Origin: Arthrobacter sp.
GTDB taxonomy: Bacteria; Actinomycetota; Actinomycetes; Actinomycetales; Micrococcaceae
NCBI GenBank assembly: GCA_026393275.1
Contig: JAPLAM010000096.1
Span: 1-64,000, forward strand
Length of the DNA: 64,000 nucleotides
Reading direction: 5' to 3'
Shown here: positions 50,611 through 59,835 of the stretch, piece after piece
Position numbering within the stretch: the stretch's first letter is position 1
Layout: each line of letters starts with the position of its first letter
Made by a program: the position numbers and the translations under genes
Notes under the pieces: generated by a model
Seen by the model: only the letters and a program-made list of their open reading frames with translations
Told to the model about the DNA's origin: nothing
Databases searched by the model: none

Positions 50611-51648
50611 TTAGCCGAGGGCGAGCTGGTTCAGCCCGTCGGCCAGTTGCGTCAGCCTCGTCAGCACCGCCGTCGCGGACGACGGCGTATGGCCGGCAAG
50701 ACCGCCGGACGGCGTGACCCGCACCGAGCCCAGCGATCCGGCCGGGAGCCCGAGCTGGTGCCAGGGCCGCCAGAGTGTTTCGACCGCCTGCGGCACGCGC
50801 GGCAGCACCGCCGCTGGATCGTCCACCGCCAACACACCGGCCCAGAGCCGCTTCCCGGCCTCCACTGCACCGGCGAGCTGCTCCCACTGGCGGGAGGTCA
50901 GGGCGCGCAGCGGCACCGCGATCCCGTCCGCACCGGCGGCGATAATCCGGTCAAAGGGCGCCTCGACTTCGCACACGGCGACGACGATTTCGGCCGCGCC
51001 GGCGGCGCGCAGGGCGTCGATCACGACCCGCCAGGATTCGGTGACCTCGGAGCCAGCGACCGCGCGCAGCGTGCGGTAGCCGCTGGAGGTGGGGATGGTG
51101 CCGGCCATGACGGCGGCGATATCCGGTTCATCGAGCTGCACCACAAGCTTGGCCCCGGGCGCCGCGGCGGCCACCCTGCGCAGGTGGGCGTCCACACCGG
51201 CCGCGAGGGAGGCCGCGAGGTCCCGCCGCGCGCCGTAGTCAATGAGGGCCCGCTCCCCGTTGTGCAGGTGCAGTCCGGCGGCGAGGCTAAGCGGGCCGCG
51301 CAGCTGGATCTTAAGCTCGGTGGCCGGCGTATCCTCGGCGCCGATGACATCGGCGAGGACGTTGATGTCGGTGGACAGCGCCGAACGGGCGCGCATCAGG
51401 TCCTTGCCGGGGCGGTCGACGAACCGCCAGCCGTGCGGTTGGACGTCGACCGCGAGGCCCTCCAGCAGCGAGGCGGTGCGGCCCAGCGCGTCGGAACCGA
51501 CACCGCGGTCCGGGAGCTCGGCGAGGAAGGGAAGGTGCGGGCTGCCCAGCTCGCCGCGGATGATGCGGGCGGCCTCGACCGGGTCCTCCCCGGGCCATGG
51601 TCCTAGGGCGGTGGCCGTGACCTGGCCGGGGGAATCAGGCACCGGCAC
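50611..51648 (-). CDS. MetE-like protein (methionine synthase family, Rv3015c type)
   Basis: A 345-residue protein with the TIM-barrel fold of the cobalamin-independent methionine synthase C-terminal half: LGSPHLPFLAELPDRGVGSDALGR near the N-terminus, LKIQLRGPLSLAAGLHL, AKLVVQLDEPDIAAVMAG and LPAGSLGSVRVTPSGGLAG at the end. It is half the length of true MetE. The zinc-site His-x-Cys of MetE is not evident: the corresponding strand reads IVVAVCEVEAPFD. It may be a non-canonical methyltransferase or a vitamin B12-independent homologue of other function. It lies three bases after the chorismate mutase gene on the same strand. The mycobacterial homologue Rv3015c is likewise uncharacterised. Confidence 0.75.
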   Translation of the reverse strand: MPVPDSPGQVTATALGPWPGEDPVEAARIIRGELGSPHLPFLAELPDRGVGSDALGRTASLLEGLAVDVQPHGWRFVDRPGKDLMRARSALSTDINVLADVIGAEDTPATELKIQLRGPLSLAAGLHLHNGERALIDYGARRDLAASLAAGVDAHLRRVAAAAPGAKLVVQLDEPDIAAVMAGTIPTSSGYRTLRAVAGSEVTESWRVVIDALRAAGAAEIVVAVCEVEAPFDRIIAAGADGIAVPLRALTSRQWEQLAGAVEAGKRLWAGVLAVDDPAAVLPRVPQAVETLWRPWHQLGLPAGSLGSVRVTPSGGLAGHTPSSATAVLTRLTQLADGLNQLALG

Positions 51649-51650
51649 GG

Positions 51651-52088
51651 CTAGGCCTCGGCGGAGACGGCGGGGTCCGCGTCCTTCGTGGCCCGGTCCG
51701 CGGCGGCCTGGTGCACGGCCGCCTGGTGGTCTTCGGCGATGGCCTCATGGTGGCGGATCACCTCGCCGATGATGAAGTTCAGGAATTTCTCGGCGAAGGC
51801 CGGGTCCAGGTGGGCTTCGGCGGCGAGCCGGCGCAGCCGGGCGATCTGCGCCGCCTCCCGGCCCGGGTCTCCGGCGGGAAGCTTGTGGGCGGCCTTGAGG
51901 AAGCCGACCTTTTGGGTGGCCTTGAACCGCTCGGCCAGGAGGAATACCAGGGTGGCGTCGATGTTGTCGATGCTCGAACGGATCGAGAGCAGTTCCCCCA
52001 TTACCGCCGGATCCACGTGGCCGGCCAGCGAGCTGGCGGAGGGGTCGTAGGCATCGGCGTCGTGGAGGTTCTGGTTCTGCTCGGTCAT
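51651..52088 (-). CDS. Chorismate mutase, AroQ type
   Basis: A 145-residue protein with the all-helical AroQ fold (about 32-115). It converts chorismate to prephenate for phenylalanine and tyrosine. Helix 1 carries MGELLSIRSSIDNIDATLVFLLAERFKATQKVGFLKAAHKLPAGDPGREAAQ (quoted in pieces): Arg37, the later Arg and Lys of the AERFKATQKVG segment, and DPGREA are the chorismate-contacting residues of the family. The ends are low complexity. No signal peptide, so cytosolic. It is transcribed with the MetE-like gene. A prephenate dehydratase partner is not in the window. Confidence 0.85.
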   Translation of the reverse strand: MTEQNQNLHDADAYDPSASSLAGHVDPAVMGELLSIRSSIDNIDATLVFLLAERFKATQKVGFLKAAHKLPAGDPGREAAQIARLRRLAAEAHLDPAFAEKFLNFIIGEVIRHHEAIAEDHQAAVHQAAADRATKDADPAVSAEA

Positions 52089-52188
52089 GGACCCAGTCTA
52101 GGGGCTGGTGCATAAATCCCCGGGGTGTTAAGCGGCGGCCGCCGCTCCCCTGTCCCGGGGACCGCCGGGAGCCGCACCGTGCCGAAAA

Positions 52189-52227
52189 AGGGCATGCCCG
52201 CCGATCGCAGTGAACGGCGGGCATGCC
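52189..52227 (-). terminator. Terminator of the dipeptide-type ABC transporter operon
   Basis: A 14-bp stem (52189-52202 with 52214-52227) with an 11-base loop lies after the minus-strand ATPase gene. Read on the minus strand it is followed by TTTTTC, which makes a standard intrinsic terminator. Confidence 0.85.
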
Positions 52228-52269
52228 CCTGAATCGGCGCGGCAGGGTGCCGCACCCGGTTCCGGCTGC

Positions 52270-53982
52270 CTAACCTCCCAGCACCGCCCGGAACTCCTGG
52301 CGGCGGCGGGCCTGCTCGTCGGGGTCGGGCACGGGCAGGGAAGCGATGAGCTTCTTCGTGTACTCGTGCTGCGGATTGCCCATGACCTGGTTCCCGAGCC
52401 CCTGCTCCACCATCTTGCCCTTGTAGAGGACGCCGACCCAGTGGGAGAGCATGTCAACGACCGCGAGGTCGTGGCTGATGAACAGGGCCGCGAAGCCGAA
52501 CTCCCGCTGGATCTCCTTGAAGAGTTCCAGCACCACGGCCTGCACGGAAACATCCAGGGCCGACGTCGGCTCATCGGCGATGAGCAGCTTCGGGTTCAGG
52601 ATGAGCGCCCGCGCCAGGGAGGCGCGCTGCCGCTGTCCGCCGGAGAGTTCGTGCGGGAACCTCTCAGCGTACGACGCCGGCAGCTGCACCGACTCGAGCA
52701 GTTCGCCGACGCGCTTGCGCGCCTCGGCCGGGCTCGGGTTCGAGTGGATGATCAGCGGTTCCGCCACGCAGTCGCCGATGGTCAGTTGCGGGTTGAAGGA
52801 TGCTGCCGGGTCCTGGAACACGAACCCGATCTCCTTCCGGAGCGGTTTGAACGTGCGCTCCTTGAAGTTCAGCATCTCGTAGCCCAGCACCTTGAGGCTG
52901 CCGCCCGTGGTCCGGTTCAGCCCGGCGATGGCGCGGCCGATGGTGGTTTTGCCGGAACCCGACTCCCCCACGAGGCCGAAGACCTCACCCTCCGAGACGG
53001 TGAAGTTGACGCCGTCCACGGCCTTGAAGGCCGGGCTGCCCAGCCTCCCCGGATACTCGATGGTCAGGTTCTTCGCCTCGACGAGGACCTTTCCGCCCTG
53101 ATGGGCGCGCTCTGTCATCCCCTGGGACGCGGAGTTGCGGCCGAGGTGCGGCACCGCCGCCAGGAGCTTCTTTGTGTAGTCCTCCCTGGGCTGCGCGAAC
53201 AGGACCCGGGCAGGGGCTTCCTCCACCACATCGCCCTGATACATGACGACCACACGGTCGGCGAGGTCGGCCACCACCCCCATGTTGTGCGTGATGAGCA
53301 CAATGGACGTCCCGTACTTGTCCCGCAGGTCCCGGAGCAGCTCCAGGATCTCCGCCTGGACGGTGACGTCCAGGGCCGTCGTGGGTTCGTCGGCCACGAT
53401 CAGGCCCGGGTTCAGGGCCAGCGCGGCGGCAATGACGACGCGCTGTTTCTGGCCCCCCGAGAACTGGTGCGGATAGTAGTTCACCCTCGTTTCCGGGTCC
53501 GGAATGCCGACCTTTCGGAGGGCCTCAATGGCCCGTGCCTTGGCTTCCTTCGCGGAGACGCGGTGGCCGGCGGTGTCGGCGTGGGCCCGGATGCCTTCGG
53601 CAATCTGCCAGCCCACAGTGAAGACGGGGTTGAGCGCTGTCGACGGCTCCTGGAACACCATGGCGACGTCGCGGCCGCGGATCTGCCGAAGCTTCGCCGC
53701 ACTGACGCTGATCACGTTGTTGCCGTTGATCAGCACCGCGCCTGAGCTCACGGCCGTCTCCGGCAGGAGGCCGAGGATGGTTTTGGCTGTGACGGTCTTG
53801 CCCGAGCCCGATTCGCCGACGATGGCAACCACCTCGCCGGGGTTCACCTCGAGGCTGACGTCCTTGACGGCGTACACATCGCCGGAGTCGGTTGCGAAGG
53901 TGACTTTGAGTTTGTCGATGTCCAGCACCGGGCGTCCGCCCGTTTTCGGCTGGTCCGAGACGGAACCGATATCGATGGTCAT
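52270..53982 (-). CDS. Fused double ABC ATPase of a dipeptide/oligopeptide importer (DppD-DppF type)
   Basis: A 570-residue chain from ATG 53982, which overlaps the permease stop by four bases (ATGA); the frame runs upstream to 54177 without homology. Two complete ATPase cassettes are joined: the first with Walker A VGESGSGKTVTAKTILG, signature FSGGQKQRV and Walker B LIVADEPTTALDVT; the second with VGESGSGKTTIGRAIAG, LSGGQRQRASLARAL and LLIADEPTSALDVS. Between them is the oligopeptide-transporter C-terminal extension. Fusion of the D and F ATPases is frequent in actinobacteria. It powers the two permeases encoded upstream. Confidence 0.95.
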   Translation of the reverse strand: MTIDIGSVSDQPKTGGRPVLDIDKLKVTFATDSGDVYAVKDVSLEVNPGEVVAIVGESGSGKTVTAKTILGLLPETAVSSGAVLINGNNVISVSAAKLRQIRGRDVAMVFQEPSTALNPVFTVGWQIAEGIRAHADTAGHRVSAKEAKARAIEALRKVGIPDPETRVNYYPHQFSGGQKQRVVIAAALALNPGLIVADEPTTALDVTVQAEILELLRDLRDKYGTSIVLITHNMGVVADLADRVVVMYQGDVVEEAPARVLFAQPREDYTKKLLAAVPHLGRNSASQGMTERAHQGGKVLVEAKNLTIEYPGRLGSPAFKAVDGVNFTVSEGEVFGLVGESGSGKTTIGRAIAGLNRTTGGSLKVLGYEMLNFKERTFKPLRKEIGFVFQDPAASFNPQLTIGDCVAEPLIIHSNPSPAEARKRVGELLESVQLPASYAERFPHELSGGQRQRASLARALILNPKLLIADEPTSALDVSVQAVVLELFKEIQREFGFAALFISHDLAVVDMLSHWVGVLYKGKMVEQGLGNQVMGNPQHEYTKKLIASLPVPDPDEQARRRQEFRAVLGG

Positions 53983-55001
53983 GGCATTCTCGATTCTGCT
54001 GATGCTTCCGCCCCGGGCGCGGCCTGGGTTGGGCCCGGGCTTCCGGCGGGCACCTTGCCGCCGGCACGCTTGCGGCCCCTGAGGCGCGGATCGTTGAGGT
54101 CGTTCATGCTCTCGCCGACCAGCGTCAGGCCGAGCACGGTCAGGACGATGGCCATGCCGGGAAAGACGCCGGTCCACCAGATGCCGGAGGAGGCGTCAGC
54201 CATGGCCTTGTTGAGGTCGAAGCCCCACTCGGCGGCGGATGACGGTTCGATGCCGAACCCGAGGAAGCCCAGGCCCGCGAGGGTCAGGATGGCCTCGGAG
54301 GCGTTAAGCGTGAAGATCAGCGGCAGGGTGCGGGTTGCGTTCTTGAAAATGTGGCGCCCCATGATGCGGACGCTGGAGGCACCCACCACCTTGGCCGATT
54401 CGACGAAGGGCTCCGCCTTCAGCCGGATGGTTTCGGCACGGATCACGCGGAAATACTGCGGCACGAAGACCACGGAAATGGCGAACGAGCACGCGACGAT
54501 GCCGCCCCAGAAACTGGACTGGCCGCGGTTGATGACGATCGACATGACGATGGCCAGCAGGAGTGACGGGAAGGCGTAGATCGCGTCGGCGATCACCACG
54601 AGGATCCGGTCCAGCCAGCCGCCGAAGTAGCCGCTGACCAGACCCAGTGCCACGCCGAGGAAGATCGACATCGCTACGGCCACAACGATCACGATCACGG
54701 CCGTCTGGGAGCCCCAGATCACCCGCGAGAAGACGTCGTAGCCGCCCACGGTGGTGCCCAGAATATGGTTTCCCCCGGGCGCCTGCTGAGCCGGGAAGGT
54801 GCCGGACGCGTCACTGAGCTGCGAGTACCCGTAGGGCGCGATGAAGGGGGCGAGGACCGTCGTGAGGAGGAAGAAGATGGTGAGCACAAGGCCGGTGACG
54901 AGCATGCCGCGTTGCAGCCCGACGCTCTTCCGGAAATGCGAAATGACCGGAAGCCGGTAGACGAGGGGCTGTTTGCGCCCGCTAACTATCGTTGCGTTCA
55001 T
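53979..55001 (-). CDS. Dipeptide/oligopeptide ABC permease (DppC type)
   Basis: A 340-residue permease from ATG 55001, three bases after the first permease gene; the frame is open to 55160. The N-terminal segment RGMLVTGLVLTIFFLLTTVLAPFIAPYGY is followed by five or six helices with the EAA loop YFRVIRAETIRLKAEPFVESAKVVGASSVRIMGRHIF (quoted in part). An Ala/Pro-rich tail ends the chain. It pairs with the DppB-type permease and the fused ATPase. Confidence 0.93.
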   Translation of the reverse strand: MNATIVSGRKQPLVYRLPVISHFRKSVGLQRGMLVTGLVLTIFFLLTTVLAPFIAPYGYSQLSDASGTFPAQQAPGGNHILGTTVGGYDVFSRVIWGSQTAVIVIVVAVAMSIFLGVALGLVSGYFGGWLDRILVVIADAIYAFPSLLLAIVMSIVINRGQSSFWGGIVACSFAISVVFVPQYFRVIRAETIRLKAEPFVESAKVVGASSVRIMGRHIFKNATRTLPLIFTLNASEAILTLAGLGFLGFGIEPSSAAEWGFDLNKAMADASSGIWWTGVFPGMAIVLTVLGLTLVGESMNDLNDPRLRGRKRAGGKVPAGSPGPTQAAPGAEASAESRMP

Positions 55002-55003
55002 GG

Positions 55004-56095
55004 CTAGTACCTCACTCGCGGGTCGATCAGGGCTGCGACGACGTCGACGACGAAGTTGGTGACTGCAACGATGACCGCCAGCAGCACAACGATGCCCTGG
55101 ACGGCGACGAAGTCGCGTGCGTTCAGGTACTGGACCAACTGGTAGCCGAGGCCCTTCCACTCGAAGGTAGTCTCCGTCAGGACGGCGCCACCCAGAAGCA
55201 GGGCGATCTGCAGCCCCATGACCGTGATGATGGGGATAAGCGCGGGCTTGTAGGCGTGCTTGGTCACGAGCCGGAACTCGCTGACGCCGCGGGACCTGCC
55301 GGCTTCAACGTAGTCCTTGCCCAGCGTGCCGATCACGTTGGTGCGGACGAGCCGGAGGAAGACGCCGGCCGTCAGGAGTCCGAGGGCGATGGCCGGGAGG
55401 ACGGCATGAGCCATGACGTCGCCCAGCGCCGCCATGTTGCCGCTGCGCAGCGCGTCCAGCCAGTAGATCCCGGTCGGTGCGGAGAGGCTCCCCATGGCAA
55501 GTTCGGTCCGCGTGGAGGCCCGTCCTGCGACGGGCAGCCAGCCAAGCCAGACCGAGAAGGTCAGCTTCAGCAGCAGTCCCGCGAAGAACACCGGAGTGGC
55601 GTAGCAGAGGATCGCGAAGAAGCGCAGGACGGCATCGGGGGCCTTGTCGCGCCGGTGGGCGGCAACCATGCCCAGCGGGATGCCGACGAGCAGCGCCACG
55701 ATGACGGCATTGATTGCCAGCTCCAGGGTCGCCGTGCCGAACGTTGCCAGCATCTCGACCACGGGCCGGCGGTCGGTGATGGTGGTGCCGAAGTTGCCCG
55801 TCGCCACCTGGCCCATGTATTCGAAGTACTGCACAAAAATTGGCCGGTCATACCCGGCGTCGTGAATTCTTTGCGCCAGGACATCAGGGGGAAGCCTGCC
55901 GCCCTGGGCGGCAGTGATGGGATCGCCGATGACCCGCATCAGGAAGAAGACCATGGTCACCAGGATGAACATGGTCGGAAGGATCAGCAGGAACCGGACG
56001 AGGATATAGGTCCCTAGCCCCCCGCCTGAGGATTTTTTCTTGGACGGAAGGAGCCCGTCGGCGTCGCTTGGCGGCGCCTCTATCAGTGTTGTCAT
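55004..56095 (-). CDS. Dipeptide/oligopeptide ABC permease (DppB type)
   Basis: A 363-residue permease. Helix 1 is YILVRFLLILPTMFILVTMVFFLMRVIGDP, and an outer loop (PPDVLAQRIHDAGYDRPIFVQYFEYM) typical of DppB follows. Five more helices and the EAA motif VLRLVRTNVIGTLGKDYVEAGRSRGVSEFRLVTKHA (quoted in part) are present. The N-terminus carries a short charged extension (about 1-25). It lies downstream of the binding-protein gene after a hairpin and upstream of the DppC-type gene. Confidence 0.93.
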   Translation of the reverse strand: MTTLIEAPPSDADGLLPSKKKSSGGGLGTYILVRFLLILPTMFILVTMVFFLMRVIGDPITAAQGGRLPPDVLAQRIHDAGYDRPIFVQYFEYMGQVATGNFGTTITDRRPVVEMLATFGTATLELAINAVIVALLVGIPLGMVAAHRRDKAPDAVLRFFAILCYATPVFFAGLLLKLTFSVWLGWLPVAGRASTRTELAMGSLSAPTGIYWLDALRSGNMAALGDVMAHAVLPAIALGLLTAGVFLRLVRTNVIGTLGKDYVEAGRSRGVSEFRLVTKHAYKPALIPIITVMGLQIALLLGGAVLTETTFEWKGLGYQLVQYLNARDFVAVQGIVVLLAVIVAVTNFVVDVVAALIDPRVRY

Positions 56096-56166
56096 TGGTA
56101 CCTAAACTTGTGCTTTCGCGGCCTTGGGCCGGCCCCGTGAACTGCAGGTGCTGCAATGACCAGCAA

Positions 56167-56195
56167 AGGCGGGGCGCCGTGGGGGCGCCCCGCCT
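56167..56195 (-). terminator. Partial terminator/attenuator between binding protein and permease genes
   Basis: A 12-bp GC-rich stem (56167-56178 with 56184-56195) with a five-base loop lies between the binding-protein stop and the permease start. On the minus strand it is followed by TTTGCTGG, a weak U-run. Such hairpins commonly stop most transcripts so that the binding protein is made in excess. Confidence 0.75.
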
Positions 56196-56227
56196 CCTAG
56201 GCTGGTCAGAACCGCAGGGATGCAGTG

Positions 56228-57856
56228 TTACTTGGAAACAGTTCCCAAACGGAACTTGAAGGAAGCATCGAGGGTGGAGTCGACACCCTTGACGCCGTTG
56301 CCGGAGATGGCAACCTGCGCGCCCTGGAGCAGCGGAAGCGTGGAGATGTCCTTGGCCAGGGCATTCTGCGTGTCCTTGATTGCCGCCTCGCGTGCGCTCT
56401 TGTCCACGGTGGTGAGCTGCTTGTTGATCAGATCAGTGACAGTGGGGTTGTTGTAGTGGTTCTTCAGGAAGCCGCCGTCGGGGAAGAACGGGGTGAGGTA
56501 GTTGTCGGCGTCGCTGAAGTCCGGGAACCAGCCGAACTGGAAGAGGGGGTACTCGTCAGCGCGGCTGGCCTTGCTGTAGGTGACCCATTCGGTGGACTGC
56601 AGGTTGACCTTGAACAGGCCGGACTTCTCCAGCTGGTCCTTGATCATGGCGTATTCATCGCCGGAGGACTTGCCGTAGTGGTCCGGGTTGTACTGCAGGT
56701 TCAGCGTGACCGGGCTGGTCACGCCGGCGTCGGTCAGGACCTTCTTGGCCTTGTCCAGGCTGGGCTTGCCGGCGTCGCCGTAAGCGTCCTTGAACGAGGT
56801 GTTGGCGCCGAGGAAGCCGCTGGGGACGTTGGAGTACAGCGGCAGGTAGGTGCCCTTGTAGACCTGGTCGGCGATCGCCTGGCGGTCGACGAGGTTGGCG
56901 ACGGCCTGCCGGACGGCGAGTGCCTTGGCCGGATCCGCATCCGCGGCCTTGGCGCCGAACGGCATCGTGTTGAAGTTGAACGTGATGTAGCGGATTTCGC
57001 CGCCGGGACCGACGTTGACCTTGACCTTGGAATCCTTCTTCAGGTCATCGATGTCGGTGGCGCTCAGGCTACGGTTTGCCACGTCGATGTTGCCCTGCTG
57101 GATGTCCAGCTTCATGTTGGTGGGATCGGCGTAGTACTTGATCGTTGCGGCATCGTTGGCCGGCTTGCCCAAAACGCCTTTGTAGTCGGCGAAGGCCTTG
57201 AAGCTGATGAGCTCGTTCTTTTTGTACGTGTCAATCGTGTACTGGCCGTAGAAGGCCTTGGCCTTGACGATCGAGTCGTCGTCGAGCAGCTTGTCGGCCG
57301 GGAAGACTTCATCGTCCACGATCGGCGCGGCAGGGCTGCTGAGGATCTGCGCGAAGGTCTGGTCGTTGGCCAGCTTCAACTTGAAGACCACGGTGGTGGC
57401 GTCAGGGGCCGTGATGCTGTCGATGTTCCCCAGCAGGCTCGCGGGACCTGCGGGGTCGTTGATCTTCATCTGCCGGTCAAAGGAGAACTTGACGTCCTTG
57501 GAGTCCAGGGTGTGCCCGTTGGCCCACTTCAGACCGGACTTGAGCTTGACGGTGAACTCGGTCGGCTTCGTGAAGGACGCCGACTCGGCCAGGTCCGGAA
57601 CAGGATCGGCGCTGCCGGGCTTGGAGTTGAGCAGGAAGGAGTAGACCTGGTTCATCACCATGAACGAACCGTTGTCGTACGAGCCGGCTGGATCCAGCGC
57701 GGTGACCTTGTCCGTGGTGCCGTAGGCGATCGGTCCGCTGGCTGCAGCTGATGAGCCGCCGCCACCACCGGACGGGCCCGTGCAGGCTGTCAGTGCGAAG
57801 GCGGAAACCCCGGCGAGCGCGATGACGCTCTGGAAGGCCTTTTTGTTCATTGCCAT
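56228..57856 (-). CDS. ABC transporter solute-binding lipoprotein, family 5 (peptide type)
   Basis: A 542-residue lipoprotein that captures the substrate outside the cell. ATG 57856 starts a signal peptide (MNKKAFQSVIALAGVSAFALTAC) with the lipobox LTAC; ATG 57850 is equally possible and both lack a strong ribosome site. A Gly/Ser linker follows. The family 5 domain starts at YGTTDKVTALDPAGSYDNGSFMVMNQVYSFLL (quoted in part), with FNFNTMPFG and later LQYNPDHYGKSSGDEYAMIKDQL. The fold is three-domain as in DppA/OppA. It heads the transporter operon. The ligand (dipeptide, oligopeptide or nickel-like) is not determinable here. Confidence 0.92.
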   Translation of the reverse strand: MAMNKKAFQSVIALAGVSAFALTACTGPSGGGGGSSAAASGPIAYGTTDKVTALDPAGSYDNGSFMVMNQVYSFLLNSKPGSADPVPDLAESASFTKPTEFTVKLKSGLKWANGHTLDSKDVKFSFDRQMKINDPAGPASLLGNIDSITAPDATTVVFKLKLANDQTFAQILSSPAAPIVDDEVFPADKLLDDDSIVKAKAFYGQYTIDTYKKNELISFKAFADYKGVLGKPANDAATIKYYADPTNMKLDIQQGNIDVANRSLSATDIDDLKKDSKVKVNVGPGGEIRYITFNFNTMPFGAKAADADPAKALAVRQAVANLVDRQAIADQVYKGTYLPLYSNVPSGFLGANTSFKDAYGDAGKPSLDKAKKVLTDAGVTSPVTLNLQYNPDHYGKSSGDEYAMIKDQLEKSGLFKVNLQSTEWVTYSKASRADEYPLFQFGWFPDFSDADNYLTPFFPDGGFLKNHYNNPTVTDLINKQLTTVDKSAREAAIKDTQNALAKDISTLPLLQGAQVAISGNGVKGVDSTLDASFKFRLGTVSK

Positions 57857-58130
57857 CTGTGAACTTTCTGTTCGATGAGTACTGGCGCGCGGCCCGAACT
57901 GGCTTGACTCGGTAGGCGGCACGCCGTCGTGTTCCTAGATTCAACCAGAAGACCACTCGGTACATCGTCTTTATTTGTGAGTTGAGACACAAAATTTACA
58001 CGATCGCACGGAACTCATCGTAATCTGCAGGATTTCGGCCGGATTTCCGGCACCTGTGGGCGGGCTGGTTTTGGCGTGGTGAGCGCTTGGGCGGGGTTCG
58101 GCGCCGGGAGCCCTGGGGCCCGGGCTACGC
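57857..58130. other. Upstream region of the peptide transporter operon
   Basis: This stretch precedes the binding-protein gene and holds its promoter on the minus strand. The part at about 57950-58015 is unusually AT-rich for this genome (for example TTTATTTGTGAGTTGAGACA). No gene, RNA structure or clear operator is seen in it. Confidence 0.4.
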
Positions 58131-58700
58131 GTGGACATGCCCCACGGCCCGGGCCCGGAGTGGACATAGTCCCACCGTGCCCATTCGTGGCTGCGAAGAA
58201 TGAGCATGTGCCTTGGACGCGGTGGCTGGGAAACGGACATGTCCCGCGGCCTGGCTGGGACACGGACATGTCGCGAAGCCCGATTGAGGACTTGACTTGC
58301 CCACCACACGGGCACACGACTGGACATAATCCCACTATGCCCAGCGGCGGCTGCGAAGAACAAGCATGTGCCTTGGACGCGGTGGCTGGGACACGGACAT
58401 GTCGCGAAGCCCGATTGAAGACTGGACTTGCCCTCCGCCCGGGCCCGGAGTGGACATAGTCCCACCGTGCCCATTCGTGGCTGCGAAGAATGAGCATGTG
58501 CCTTGGACGCAACGCCAGCGAGTAGACATGGCCGGCAGCATGGCTGGCAAACGAACATGTCCCGAGGCCCGATTGAGGACTGGACTTGCCCACCGCACGG
58601 GCACAGGAGTGGACATAATCCCACTACGCCCAGTGGTGGCTCCAAAGAATGAGCATGTGCCCTGGACTGCGGTGCCTGCGGGTGGACAGGTCCCGCGGAC
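58131..58700. repeat. Intergenic higher-order repeat array of about 290-bp dimers
   Basis: Anchor TGGACATARTCCCAC recurs at 58161, 58321, 58451 and 58610, giving units of 160, 130 and 159 bases and a truncated last one. Units 1 and 3 share CCGTGCCCATTCG, units 2 and 4 share the alternative TAYGCCCAGYGG, so the true period is a dimer of about 290 bases; 58151-58220 and 58441-58510 are identical. Palindrome-like GGACATGTC elements occur at about 58236, 58263, 58395 and 58552. Unit lengths are not multiples of three, so the frame is not kept and coding is unlikely. It fills the gap between mnmA and the transporter operon. Confidence 0.85.
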
Positions 58701-58722
58701 GGTAGCGGCCGGTCGGGGTCGG

Positions 58723-59835
58723 CTAGAGGGCCGCGCGCTGCAGGGATCGTGCGGCGTCGATGGTGGCCTGGCCGAGGACCCGGCTGCCCTGGTACAGCAC
58801 CACGGTCTGGCCGGGGGCGACGCCGCGCAGCGGCTCGGTCAGGGTGACGACGAGGTTCTCGCGCTCCATGCGGGCGGTGGCCGGGACGGGGTCCCCGTGG
58901 GCGCGGACCTGGGCGTAGCAGTCGAACTCCTCGCCGGTGGCGACCTCGGCGATCGGCAGCCCGGCCCAGGAGACCTTGATGCCCCGGATCTCGTCGATGG
59001 CCAGGAGGGCCTCCGGGCCCACCACCACCTTGTTTTCCTTGGGCCGGATCTCCAGCACAAAACGCGGCTTGCCGTCCGCCGCCGGCGTGCCCAGCTTCAA
59101 GCCGCGGCGCTGGCCGACGGTGAAGGCGTTGGCGCCGGGGTGCTCGCCGACCTTGGTGCCGGACTCGTCCACGATGTCGCCGGTGGTCATCTCGATCTTC
59201 TCCGCCAGCCAGCCGGCGGTGTCGCCGTCGGGGATGAAGCAGATGTCGTGGCTGTCCGGCTTGTTGGCCACTGACAGCCCGCGGCGTTCGGCCTCGGCCC
59301 GGACCTCGGCCTTGGACGGGGTCTCGGCGAGCGGGAACATCGAGTGCCGGAGCTGTTCGTGGGTGAGGACGCCCAGCACATAGCTCTGATCCTTGGCCCA
59401 GTCCGCGGCGCGGTGCAGCTCGGGGTTGCCCTCCGCGTCGGTGATCACCTTGGCGTAGTGGCCGGTGCAGACCGCGTCGAAACCCAGCGCAATCGCCTTT
59501 TCCAGCAGGGCGGCGAACTTGATCCGCTCGTTGCAGCGCATGCACGGGTTGGGTGTGCGGCCGGCGGCGTATTCGTCTATGAAGTCCTGCACGACGTCTT
59601 CCTTGAACCGCTCGGAGAAGTCCCACACGTAATACGGAATGCCGAGCACGTCACAGGCACGCCAGGCGTCGCGCGAATCCTCGATGGTGCAGCAGCCGCG
59701 GCTGCCGGTGCGCAGCGTTCCAGGCATGCGTGAAAGCGCAAGGTGAACCCCGACGACGTCGTGCCCCGCCTCGACGGCGCGGGCTGCGGCAACGGCGGAA
59801 TCGACGCCGCCGCTCATGGCTGCAAGAACTCGCAT
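58723..59835 (-). CDS. mnmA: tRNA-specific 2-thiouridylase MnmA
   Basis: A 370-residue enzyme that puts sulfur on uridine 34 of tRNAs for Lys, Glu and Gln. ATG 59835 starts [20 protein letters not shown] with the PP-loop SGGVDS at residues 8-13. The first catalytic cysteine is in [15 protein letters not shown] and the second in [11 protein letters not shown]. It follows a small upstream frame extension without homology. The sulfur comes through IscS, whose gene lies 1.5 kb away on the same strand, with a plus-strand flavin reductase between. That neighbourhood of iscS and mnmA is typical of actinobacteria. Confidence 0.95.
   Translation of the reverse strand: MRVLAAMSGGVDSAVAAARAVEAGHDVVGVHLALSRMPGTLRTGSRGCCTIEDSRDAWRACDVLGIPYYVWDFSERFKEDVVQDFIDEYAAGRTPNPCMRCNERIKFAALLEKAIALGFDAVCTGHYAKVITDAEGNPELHRAADWAKDQSYVLGVLTHEQLRHSMFPLAETPSKAEVRAEAERRGLSVANKPDSHDICFIPDGDTAGWLAEKIEMTTGDIVDESGTKVGEHPGANAFTVGQRRGLKLGTPAADGKPRFVLEIRPKENKVVVGPEALLAIDEIRGIKVSWAGLPIAEVATGEEFDCYAQVRAHGDPVPATARMERENLVVTLTEPLRGVAPGQTVVLYQGSRVLGQATIDAARSLQRAAL

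Noticed and set aside
58131-58700. Possible CRISPR array
   Set aside because: Units are 130-160 bases with no short constant repeat alternating with unique spacers, and no cas gene is near.
57971-59626. 551-codon minus-strand frame spanning the repeat array and mnmA
   Set aside because: Its first part is mnmA in a wrong frame; in the array the unit lengths are not multiples of three, so the repeated peptides shift frame.
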